A stretch of 64,000 nucleotides of DNA from Podochytrium sp. JEL0797 (lineage: Eukaryota; Chytridiomycota; Chytridiomycetes; Chytridiales; Chytriomycetaceae): contig JADGJG010000012.1 in NCBI GenBank assembly GCA_027596195.1, positions 43,320 to 107,319 of the forward strand, written 5' to 3'. Within the stretch, counting starts at the first letter, position 1; each line of letters opens with the position of its first letter. Under the pieces are notes generated by a model. That model saw only the letters and a list, made by a program, of their open reading frames with translations, ran no database searches and was not told the origin of the DNA. Positions 33,877 to 45,610 of the stretch are shown here, in pieces. The translations under genes were made by a program, and so were the position numbers.

Positions 33877-36491
33877 ATGCGATCCGCACACCTGTCAATC
33901 GCCCTCTTGGCGCTGGCTTGCGGCCTGGTCCTGGCACAGAATACGTACATTGCAGGCGGAATATACCAGCAGATTGAGGCCTTTGGTGCAGTTCGGCTGC
34001 TCAATGCAACAGGAGTGACAGGCCCGTCAAGTGAGTCGTGTGTCTTCGTTGATTCGAACTGCAATGGCTCACCACGGCCCCTCCCCAAGGTCAAATCACC
34101 GACGGAGTTGTCTACCAGATCCTGAACAACAACGATCTCTCTGCATTCCTGGCCTTCAGCCCCGCTTTTGTCAATTTCGCCGTCGTCCTGCCCTTCGCCA
34201 TGTTCATTCCGTGGGTTTATCCTCGCTTCAGTTTCGAAACGGAATGTCGAATGTTGAAATCGAACGTTACAGATCCGTGGTTACCTCGTTGCGAAATTCA
34301 AACAAATTAGCCGGCATCATCGTGATCCAAAACCAGGGCGCAGCATTCCCTGTCCCACCGTTTGACTCCCCAGACGACGTATTCCCAAACTATCAGTTCT
34401 CATTGTATGCGAATTCCTCGAATCCACCACATGCGTGGAATCCAAACGTAAATTTGAATCTTGCTGTCCCCATTTTGCCGCCAAACTGACGTTTCGGGAT
34501 TTTGCTAGGGAACCGGAATGATGTACCAGTCATTCGATTTCCCCATTTTCGTTATGCCAGTGAATCCGAATGACGGGTCGTGGGCTCAGTCGATTGGAAC
34601 TTTGCTCGAGGTACGCGTGTGGTTCCCGGGCGCGACCAGTTCTGTTCTGACATGATGCCTTTAGACGGCACAATACAATTTGGATCGCGGATACCAGAAC
34701 TACCCGTTGTATTCTATCGAGTTTAACCAATTTATGTATGGATCCATCGATGCAGAAACGTGTTTGCGAAGAGGTGAGCCAAAACCTATTCCCGTCACTT
34801 TCCCTAACATCAATCTGTTGCAGGATGGTGTACCCCCGTTGGCGCCTCATCAGTATGGGGAACTTTCAGTTACAATATGTCCCAGAAAGACACGAAAAAT
34901 ATTGTGGTTGTGTCTGCACAACTGGATTCGAACGGATTCTTTCAAGAATTTCTGACTAACGCGGAAACTACGGCGTCGGGATATATTACTCTTTTGGCTG
35001 TGGCCAACGCGTTATCGCAAGTAAGGACTCATCTCAACCCGCTGAATCGAAAATTACCAACCGATCCAATATTTTGATAGAACCAACCGGCAATCACATC
35101 TCTCCCCTCCGATATTCTATTCACCCTCTTTTCGACCGAGGCTTTCGGATTCGCGGGTTCCCAGCGCTTTGTTCAGGACATCTCCACCCCCTTCAAGTGC
35201 CTCCAACCTCCTGCAAACGCGAACGCCTCGACTTCAAGTTGCGCATACCAAGGCCCTTATTGCGCGAACCCGTGTCAGCCAACCGCAGGATTCACGCAAA
35301 TTGGATTCGATCGAATCAGCGCGATTGTAGAGCTCGGTCAAGTCAGTGGCGGAAATGGGCAAATGTATCTGCACGTGAACGATGTTGGAGACGCCGGATC
35401 GCAGGCATTGGTGAAGACTTTGTCGGGAAGTGCGACGGGGACGGGATTGAAGGTTGGGGGGAGTGGGGGTGGCGCGGCGAATGTGACGGTTCAATTTGGA
35501 CCGGCTGTAATGGCGGGGCAACCGAATATCGGACTTCCTCCGTCTTCAGCAATGTCGTTCTTGCAAAAGAAGAATATTCCGGCGGTGGTGATTGGTGATT
35601 TCCAAACGAGCTTTTCAAACAAGTTGAGTGGATTTCGTAGTTGGCCACCGTAACGCGTTTTATTCTGACGTGCTAATTCACCCCCCCCCCCCCCACACAC
35701 ACACACACACACACACACAGATTCTATAACTCGATATACGACGACTCCACCCAAATCACATCCGAAAGCATAGCCACCATGTGCGCCGTAGCCACCCAAA
35801 CCGCTCGCTCCGTCGTCCTTCTCGCCGGCGGCTCCCCAACCCTCGCTCCCACCTTCTCCGCCAACTGCACCCTCGTCTCCATCCTCTTTGACTGCTTCAC
35901 CTCCAACTCCACATGCCCCCTCTTTCGCTCCATCTACCCTTCCCAATCCGTCCCCTTCGTCTCCAACTACCCCGGCACATTCACCCAACAAGCATTCACC
36001 ACTTCCCCACCCTTCCTCGCGTACAACCTTCTCGCCAACTACACCGCAGCAAAACGCGTGCTCAACAGCTGTGATGTGACACAGGGCTCGTTCTGCGGAA
36101 ACGACGCCACGAGCTTTTGTGTCGACAAGACTTGCGTGACGAGTCAAACGAACCCGCATTTCGCGTATGGGACTGGTATTGAGATGGATTATGCCACGGG
36201 GGTGTTTGGGGTGGTGGATCGGAGGAAGGCGACTTGGGTTCAGAGTCAGTTGAGTGGCCCCCCATTTTTACCTGTGACGGCAGTGGATTGCCTAATGTGT
36301 GGTGTACTGATTCGTTGTTTTTCTGTTGTTTTTCTTTCAGATTGAATTCGGGAAATGTGCGGATTCGAACATTCCTGACGACTTCGCCGCTGTATCAAGG
36401 GATGCAGGTTGGGGTTGGGATTAGTTTGACGGTGATTGTTACGGCAGCAACGTGGTATGCTCAGCGGTATGTTGACGCCAAGTTCAAATAA
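33877..36491 (+). CDS. NCSTN: nicastrin, gamma-secretase substrate-receptor subunit
   Basis: Type I membrane glycoprotein of the gamma-secretase complex. A signal peptide (MRSAHLSIALLALACGLVLA) leads into IEAFGAVRLLNATGVTG (human CVRLLNATHQIG). Further exons give IIVIQNQGAAFPVPP, a Phe-Pro-rich segment, and FMYGSIDAETCLRRG with the Trp-Cys of the DYIGS-like region. NIVVVSAQLDSNGFFQEF with ASGYITLLAVANAL is the degenerate aminopeptidase-like domain. Also seen are FGFAGSQRFVQDI and, near the end, a single membrane helix (VGVGISLTVIVTAATWYA) with a short tail KFK-stop. Many NxS/T sites lie in the lumenal part. About eight introns; one acceptor directly follows a CA microsatellite. Its presence implies a gamma-secretase in this fungus; the other subunits are not in the window. 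Confidence 0.9.
35681..35719 (+). repeat. C-run plus (AC)n microsatellite at a nicastrin intron acceptor
   Basis: Fourteen C followed by about twelve AC dinucleotides runs straight into the splice acceptor CAG. It replaces the usual polypyrimidine tract. Length polymorphism here could affect splicing. Confidence 0.9.
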
Positions 36492-36669
36492 ATCAGGCGG
36501 GTGGGGGTTGATCCTTTCTCCGCATTTCCAAAGCAAAACTACTCTCAATAGGCTTTATTCGAATTGCTTTTTTTGGGTGTGTGATGTATTGCTGCCGTTC
36601 GTTTCCGTCGCGTCATTCTCAAAAATACTCAGTGGTTCAGTCCAAAGTCTCGACTGATTCTGGCTCCCA

Positions 36670-37125
36670 TCAGCTATCAAAATGAATCAGATAAGCGAAA
36701 GCTCCGTTGCACTGGAAATGGTAATGAAGCCGGAAAGCTTTCTTCTCTTACCTGCGAGAATTTCGAAGATTGACCGTGGAAACGCGTAGGCATCTCGTGA
36801 ACAGTTGGCGCGTAGAGACCATACATATTTGACGTTGTCATGTACGTTTTGTTCTGCTCCTTGGGTTTATATTGCCATGAACCTGGGTGGGGTTGCAGAG
36901 CCAATAATGAGGGCACAGGACGGGGGGAAACGCGGTTCAAAATCACAGGAACATACCAGGACACTCAAATCTCCTCGGAAGAGTCGTTTCGCACGCGTAA
37001 AAGTCGGAAGTACGCGTTCCAGACTCGTATCCTGTCGTGGTGGGTTTGGAGGGAAGTTCGGCCTTGACGGGTTTTTGGTGGAACTGGTGTTCCAGAGGCA
37101 TCTTGTAGATTGGTTTCTGCTCCAT
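36670..37125 (-). CDS. PIERCE1: PIERCE1-like (C9orf116) axonemal microtubule inner protein
   Basis: PIERCE1 lines the lumen of ciliary doublet microtubules and supports docking of outer dynein arms. Start MEQKPIYKMPLEHQF is the first true ATG. The family blocks follow in order: RTSDFYACETTLPRRFECPG (human TSDYYRVSADLPGRFNNPG), then after a 70 bp intron SWQYKPKEQNKTYMTTSN. Next is MYGLYAPTVHEMPTRFHG with QSSKFSQ (human YGSRAPTVHEMPKVFYPNSNKFSQ). A last short exon gives CNGAFAYLIHFDS-stop. The protein is about 115-120 residues. With RSPH9 it shows a complete axonemal programme. The divergent PSMD5 start lies 72 bp away. Confidence 0.9.
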
Positions 37126-37197
37126 TTCGTTTCTCGTCGCGGGTTTACTACGGGTGGCGAGTGACGCGTTGATTTTTTGCAACAACGAAAATCAGAA

Positions 37198-38820
37198 ATG
37201 CCAACACAAACCGAACCCGAAGCATCCCCCGGCCAGACCCTTGAGACTTCACTCGCGGGAATCTGGAGCACGCTTTCGCTTCTCTCAACGAAGCAACCGA
37301 GCTCCATGGCCGCCCAGCAAATGCTTCAGTTTCTTCAAGAAAAGCAACTCTCTGTCACCGATTTTATTGGTATTATTGTGAGCAAACCGTCTGATGAGGC
37401 TGTGGATTTGGCTTGCAAATGTGTATCGGTTGTGTGCAGAGTGTTGGGGCTCGAGAACATGGAGGAGGTGAGAGAAACCAACCCTGGTGTAAAGACTCAC
37501 ATGACGCTCAGAGCGGTCTGATTGACGATGGACTCTCGCATTCAGATGCTCAAATCCAAGGCCTTGTATTGGACCTGTTGGTCGCGCCAGGAACCAAACC
37601 AGAGGTCTGTGTTTCCTTGTCTGAAAAAAACTCAACCGAACAACAGCTCCGACTCCAACACCTCTCGAACCTCCTTCCCCTCCTCGCGTCTCCCTCCACC
37701 GCCGTTTCAACCCCAGCCACGAGTCTCCTCATCCAAATCGCAACAACCAACCCCACCGCGTTCTTCTCCCCATCCACCGTCTCAGAGCTCACAGACCTCC
37801 TCCAAACCAGCACAGACACAGTCAAACTCCGCGTCATCGAACTCATCATCCGCCTCGCCTCCTCAAACGACGCAACCCTCACCGCCCTGGACACCAACGG
37901 CCTCCTCTCCCTCGCGATCGAAGACCCCCTCGAATCAAGAGACATCTTAACCCGCCTGAACGGCCTCCAAATCCTCACGGACCTGTTGACAAAAGAGACG
38001 GGGATCCAGGTCCTCGAACGCAGCGGGGTGTTGACGCGTGTCTCGAATTTCATGAAGGGAAACGACGCGTTGGTGCAATCGGCTGCGATTGGGTTTTATG
38101 CGCGGTTGGCGAGTGTGCAGAGTGGGGTTTTGAGCGCGTTGGAAGACGCGTATGGGTTTTTAGGCGAAGTGGAGCGACTGTTGGTGACGGAGGAAGGGGG
38201 TTTGGGTGTGAGGGAAGCATGTCTGGTTGCTGTCGGAAACGTGGGTTCATCTGCGGAAGGGTTGTTGATGTTGGGGAGTCAGTTCCAGAAAGCGTTGGAG
38301 GAGTTGGTGGAGACGGTGAACCGAGGAACGGGGATGGTGAAAGTGGTTGCGGTGCAGAGCTTTTCGTGTTTGTTGGATGGGGATGGGGATGTGGAAACGT
38401 GTGCTGGATTGTTTGAGAAGATTGGAGGGTGTTTGGGAGGGGTGTTGCCCATGATCAAGTCGTTTGATGAGGAGCTGAGAGTCAGTGGGTATGCTGTCTT
38501 GAAGGGAGCAGTGAAACACGAATGGGGGTTGAAGAAAATGAAGGAGTCAGGGCAGTTAATCAACTATTTGTTGGATCGCGGGACCGAGACGACTCAGCAG
38601 GGAATGGTAATGTGTTGTCTGGTTCCGTCATTATGCCTTTATTACCGCTCATTTCTTTCTTTTATAGAAATGGAGATTCTCGGTCATCGAATCCATCGCG
38701 TTGGGCCCCTTATCGAAGGAGGTGTTGCAGGAAGTCATTTTCCATCGGTTCGTGAAATACGCGAAGGAAGGTCCTTTCTACCGCGAATCTCAGCCGCAAG
38801 TGATGATGATGTCGTCTTGA
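37198..38820 (+). CDS. PSMD5: 26S proteasome assembly chaperone PSMD5/Hsm3-like
   Basis: HEAT/ARM-repeat chaperone S5b that binds the Rpt1 C-terminus during proteasome base assembly. The exons give MAAQQMLQFLQEKQLSVTDF, IDDGLSHSDAQIQGLVLDLL and repeated leucine-rich helices, for example LSNLLPLLASPSTAVSTPAT. The C-terminal family signature is KHEWGLKKMKESGQLINYLL with RGTETTQQGM. After a 50 bp intron follow KWRFSVIESIALGPL and KYAKEGPFYRESQPQVMMM (human RTFVKEGPYYVRAQPAVAV). The stop follows SS. A fragment of this gene recurs at 41140-41255. Confidence 0.9.
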
Positions 38821-38929
38821 ATCATGATTAAAGTGTAATTTAGCGATTTATTCATCTCCTTTTTTGAAGTCAATTCCGTTTTATTAAAAAATCGAGAAGG
38901 GGTGTCGCCATCGCCAACCAGTCAAGTGT

Positions 38930-40994
38930 CTATCTACCAGGAACGCAGCGATAATTCGCGCAGGTGTAACAGTAAGGTCCAGGGCACCATGTGGGCTCAA
39001 AAAAGTACCAGCTCATTCCAGCCGCTCCTCCGCAAATCTCAAACGCATTACCCGCACAAAGGGTCGAGCATTCAATGGGTGCAAGGGGACCACTAGGACT
39101 AAACGATGGACCACCCCAACACTCGTTCCCATTCTTCAACCCCATGTTGTAAAACAAAGTCGGAGTAAACATGCTCGCCATTGCAGCAGCCTGGGCACAC
39201 AACTCCAGTGACATGTTTTCGCTCGTCAGAAGCAAGTCCCCGGGATCTCCAGGAGTGTCCACATATGCACAACCAATGGAACTGGCCCAACTGTGCAGAG
39301 GTTTTCCATTTGGCGGGATCGTGTACATAGAAACAGTCGCTAATCCCCCACACTTTTGACTCGAATTGCCGCCGCAAGGAACGACGCAGTTCTGGCTCGG
39401 CACCAAAGGAGTCTCCAAGTGTCCAAACCGACACACATTCCCGTTCTCAAGGCCAATCGTGGTAAACGGATAGTTTTGTGAATGCGCAATCTGCGCACAA
39501 TGCTCCAACGTCATCTTTGGATCCACGACGTTGAGATTGACCGATGTCTTGTTGAACCAGTTGTTGCTCTCAAAGCAGCCAACATAGGTATACGGAATAG
39601 GTGACCCATGGCTGGCAACGGCCGAAGTGACGACGGTTTTCGTGGTGAGCTGGGTCGAAGATGCCATCATAGTTGAGGTAGCTGTCGTGCCCGTAGTCTT
39701 GTTCACGAGGCCAAAAATGTACATGCTCACTTCTGTCGCTCCACCACAAGTCTCATTCACGTTCCCTGTGCAAGGAGACGTGCATTGCAAGTCCCCAATC
39801 AACCCAGTCGCCTCACTCGGAGGGATCCATGAACCGCCACCCAAACACTCGTTCCCGTTCGCTAAACCCATGTAGTAATATGGAGACGCATCGAACGTGC
39901 GTGTCATCGCAGCAGCCTGGGTACACGACTCCACCGTCATGTTGTCACTCGTCAGCGGAAGCAAATAAGTGGCAGAGTACGCAATTGTGCAACCAACGTA
40001 AAGGAACGGATCGTGCAGAGGTTTTCCATTCGGCGGGATCGTGTACATAGAAACAGTGGCCGGGCCACCACACTCTTCACTCGCATCGCCCCCGCAAGGA
40101 ACGACGCAGTTCTGGCTCTGCACCAAAGGAGTCCCCACCAAGTATCCAAACCGACACACGTTCCCATTCTCAAGGCCAATCGTGGTAAACGGATAGTTTT
40201 GTGCGTATGCAAACTGCGCACATTTGGCTAACGTCATATGTGGATCCAGGACATTGAAGTTGCCCGAATCCTTGTTGAGCCAGTTGTTGCTCTCAAAGCA
40301 GCCAACATAAGTGTATGGTACAGGTGACCCAGGGCCAGCAGTGGCTGTGGTGGACTGTGTCGAAGTGATAGGAATCAACATGGTGGTAGTGGCAGTGGTG
40401 GCAGTAGTCTTGGGCACAACGATTGTACTCAAGGAAGCAGTGTTGACAACCTGGGTGGAGGAAGTCTGGGTCGAGATGGCCCCAGAACTACAAGGGCCTT
40501 GCAAACTCCAACCACCATCACCGTGTTGATCTGGGGTGAGCTTGCCAGTTTCCCACCACTTGGCAACGTAGTTGACGCCGTTGAAGGAAACAGCGGCTCC
40601 TTTGAAATAACCATGTCCAAGAACAAAGGGCGTGGAGCATCTTGCAGACGAAGCTAGGGGCAGGGCAGCTGCGTTGCGGAGACCAGAAGCGGCGTGGCTA
40701 GAAAGCTTGGCACAATCTAAATCCAAGCAAATGCCCAGTCGGCAGTCAGTACCAAGAAATGTGATGCTGACAACGCGTAAGAAACTTACGCGCCAGGTCG
40801 TTGGGACGACAACTAGTCTTGCCAGTTGGCAAATCGCCAGGCGCAACGCAGCAAACATATGTGGAATCAGCGCACATGTCAAAAGGGCCGCAAGCGCCCA
40901 AGGCGGGGATCGGAGAAGCTGCCGAGCGCTTCAGAGCGGGGACAGCGGCAGAGAGAATCGCGCCGAACGCGAGAGTGAAGGTCGCAATAAACAT
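38930..40994 (-). CDS. secreted wall protein with chitin-binding module and four WSC domains
   Basis: WSC domains bind carbohydrate and occur in fungal wall sensors and secreted wall proteins. Signal peptide: MFIATFTLAFGAILSAAVPA. A Cys-rich segment (CGPFDMCADSTYVCC) follows. One intron of about 70 bp joins NDLA to HCAKLSS. Next is a CBM5/12-like chitin-binding module (VNYVAKWWETGKLTP, GGWSLQGPC). A Ser/Thr linker leads to the WSC domains, arranged A-B, linker, A-B. The A domains start YVGCFESNNWLNK and YVGCFESNNWFNK; the B domains start YVGCTIAYS and IGCAYVD. The conserved NGNVCRFG, CGG and SMY blocks repeat. The end is PTWCPGPYCYTCANYRCVPG-stop, with no membrane helix, so it is secreted and not a Wsc-type sensor. 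Confidence 0.9.
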
Positions 40995-41139
40995 CTTTGA
41001 GGTGTTTGATTTGCTGCTTTGATTTCCGAGTGCCGACTCGGGTATTTATACGTCAGGCTCGGGCTTGGTTGAGGCAGTGCTGTGGCAGTGCCGTACCTCC
41101 CCGATTCCAACTGCTTGGCTAATTTTTATGCCCAGTATT

Positions 41140-41255
41140 CGAGTTGCAACGAAGTGAGCGAACGCGAAACAGAACAGGGCGCGTACGCATATGGGTTTTT
41201 GGGCGAGATGGAACTGTTGGTGACGGAGGAAATGGGCATGGGTGTGAGAGCAGTG
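41140..41255 (+). pseudogene. decayed fragment of the PSMD5 gene
   Basis: This stretch matches parent DNA at about 38105-38215 in the same orientation. The best block is TATGGGTTTTTGGGCGAGAT (parent TATGGGTTTTTAGGCGAAGT). CTGTTGGTGACGGAGGAA follows in both, then GGGTGTGAG. It has no start, stop or flanking exons and is clearly non-functional. Confidence 0.75.
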
Positions 41256-41689
41256 TGGATATTCCATGATATTTGCTCCCCTCGGCCACGGACTCAAAAG
41301 ACCCTGGACATTCGACAACGGACCAATTTTGCTCCCGCAGCCTCAAATCATGGCTAATTTTACTGCTTTTGCCTACTTGAGACCGTAAGATTAAAAATAA
41401 TTCCGATGGAATGCAAAACTTCAAATCTTGGTCAGAAGAGAGAAATGACGCGCTTGTGTTCTGACAAGACGTGTGCAGCTTAATAAGACTCATTTGATGT
41501 TTGGAAAATGAATTGGAGGCTGTCAAGCTGATTTAATAATGCGGGAGGAGAGATGCGGCGGGGGCAGGACGCGAAATTCGACGCGTATTTAGAAAGGAGA
41601 GTGAAATCTTTGCCACAATCCGTTTATTCGAATCACACTACAAAAAGAAGGAATAAAGAATCCATGTAACATGTCAAGACCCTAAGGGA

Positions 41690-42235
41690 GCAAGCGAAAG
41701 CAGAGTTAAAAACGCGTCGGGTGTCAAACAGGGAAAAGAACGTCTGAGTTGGTTTCTCAGAGTCTCTCGGGACTCTGGTACTCACAGCGGGCACCACTTG
41801 AAGGTTGAGACTCGCCCGCCACTTACCTTGTTCGTGTGTCCATTGTTGTTTTCGAATTTCGGTTGACAATCTCGTCGGGACTCGGATCTCGTTCAAACAC
41901 AAAGAGCAATGAGTTCAGATGGGCAAGGAAGCGATACAGCGAGGGAGGTGAGACTCACGTTCGGGTTGGCGAGAGAAAGTGGTTCCGGTTCGAAAAAACA
42001 GGCCTCATCCAGAGAGGATCCTCGAACACAGACCCCAACGGGGGGTTGTTGGAAGAGAGCGAATACTGCAACCTGCCCCCATACAGCCAGGAGCGTGGCC
42101 TGCCATCAGGTGCACGACTCCATCCCTCTGCCAACCCGTCACCCGCGCGTACTAGCAGGAACCACGCGAGCAAGGGGTTGCAGAAGCCTCTCGTGGTTTA
42201 GACGGCATGTCCTCCACTCAAACGAGGTGAACTGT
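41690..42235 (+). repeat. dispersed repeat R1, copy a
   Basis: Aligns by eye with 44700-45190 over roughly 500 bp, same strand. Shared blocks include ATCTCGTCGGG, GGGTTGGCGAGAG, AGAGGATCCTC, ACACAGACC, AGAGCGAATACTGCA, CAGCCAGGAGCGT, TCAGGT-x-CACGACTC and CAAACGAGGTGAACTG. Reading frames are not conserved between copies, so it is not a gene family coding for protein. It could be an old duplication, a non-autonomous element or a structured RNA locus; no terminal repeats or poly(A) tail are visible. Confidence 0.8.
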
Positions 42236-42390
42236 GCTTCGGTTGTCCAAGGTGTTCCACTTGATTTTTGGCGAGATTTTTCGACCTGACAAAACCAGCA
42301 AAACGCGTTGTTTTGACCCACGTTTTACAAACCACGGAAAATAGTTGAAAACGCGTATTATTTTCTTCCCACCACCGATTGTTGGCAAAA

Positions 42391-44324
<1,934 letters not shown>

Positions 44325-45610
44325 CGGGTGTTTGATTTTTTTTTGGCCTTCGAAAATCAAATCACATGAAACCTTCCCCTGACGGAAGGGCATAAAGACC
44401 CAGAGGATTGAGCCTACTGCGAGCCAACCCAGAGGAGTACTACGCTAAATAAATTGTGGACAGAGAAATGCGCGATTTGGGAACCGCGGCATCCTTCACC
44501 AGAGTCTGCTTCTTGAACAGCAGATCCGTGATATTCCAGGGCTCTAAAATCGCTTTGAAATTCCGCCGAGAATTGACTAAAGTAGGGTGTGTGGGAGACA
44601 GCCAAGAAACGTGAGGGGAGCTTCCACGATGAAGATCCGACTTTGGCAAGGAATGCTTTCTAAATATGCCAATTCCAAAAGCTAGTAACAACCTAATATT
44701 GTTGAGAGTTTAAAGAGGCAAACAAAACAGAGTGAAACGAACAGGGGAAAAAGTCCGTGTTTGGTTTCGCGAGTGCCTCGCTAAACTCTAATAATGTTCC
44801 AATTCGTGCTACCCTGTTCGAATTTCTTTTGACAAATCTCGTCGGGTGTTCATTTGAGAAATGAGGGCCAGATGTGCAGGGATGCTAAAGAGTGAGGGGG
44901 GTGAGACACATATGCGGGTTGGCGAGAGGAAGAGTGGCACACAAGTTCGACTTCAATCCAACAGGCTTCAAACCAGAGGATCCTCAGACACAGACCACAG
45001 CGGGGGAGTTGTTGGCCGAAGAGCGAATACTGCAGCCTTACCCATTCAGCCAGGAGCGTTAGCCTGCTGTCAGGTCCACGACTCTGTCCCTATTGCCAAC
45101 CTGGTTACCCGTGTGGGAGCCACGCTAGCAAGGAGCTGTAGAAGCCACTCGTAGGTTAGACGAGCACGTCCTCAACCCAAACGAGGTGAACTGCGGCTTT
45201 TGGTTTGCGCAAGGTGTTCCTCGTGATTTCTGAAAACGTTGCGTGCAAAGTATTGAAAGTAGCCGGAAATCAACTTTGCAAAAATTCCGTGGCCCGCACC
45301 TGTCGCGAGAAAAATGGTGAAAACTTACAGCACGTTTTTTTTATCATTCTTATACGCGTCAAACGTCTCCATTGATTCACGCGCAAAAAGGAAGGAAGCT
45401 TTTTGCTCTGTTTTGCAATAAATTCCATCTTTGACATTCGACATCTGAACTGATTCCGTAGCAGACTCGTGCTTTCTTGCCACATCTCGAACAAAAAACT
45501 CAAGCAATACCGTTTTCTTTATTCTTTTTTTCCTCCTCTTGTTCTTTCATTCGCTTGTTCTTTCCACCTCTCTCCCCTTTTTTTTTCGGTTCCAACCCAC
45601 TCCCACCAAA
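44325..45610. other. gene-poor interval between GCN5 and makorin
   Basis: Contains repeat R1b (44700-45190). At 44440-44690 and 45270-45507 the minus strand has coding-like stretches without an ATG or splice context, for example FVRDVARKHESATES with FLFARESMETFDAYKN. They may be relics of genes outside the window; I could not identify them. Confidence 0.45.
44700..45190 (+). repeat. dispersed repeat R1, copy b
   Basis: Second copy of the repeat described at 41690-42235, same orientation, with many substitutions and small indels. The pair brackets the GCN5 gene, so GCN5 could have been inserted between, or the block duplicated around it. Confidence 0.8.

Larger units (their letters stand above)
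40995..42390. other. gene-poor interval with a PSMD5 relic and repeat copy R1a
   Basis: No intact gene. Contents recognised: the PSMD5 fragment at 41140-41255 and repeat R1a at about 41690-42235. The remainder (41260-41690) shows nothing I can name. Confidence 0.6.

Noticed and set aside
37125..37185. PIERCE1-like protein starting at 37185
   Set aside because: That codon is TTG; the first ATG in frame is at 37125 and already covers the conserved part.
41909..42289. Protein-coding frames inside repeat R1
   Set aside because: The frames in the two copies do not align residue by residue and indels are not multiples of three.
45270..45507. Minus-strand gene with LLEFFVRDVARKHES
   Set aside because: No ATG, no splice sites joining it to other exons and no identified family; at most a relic.
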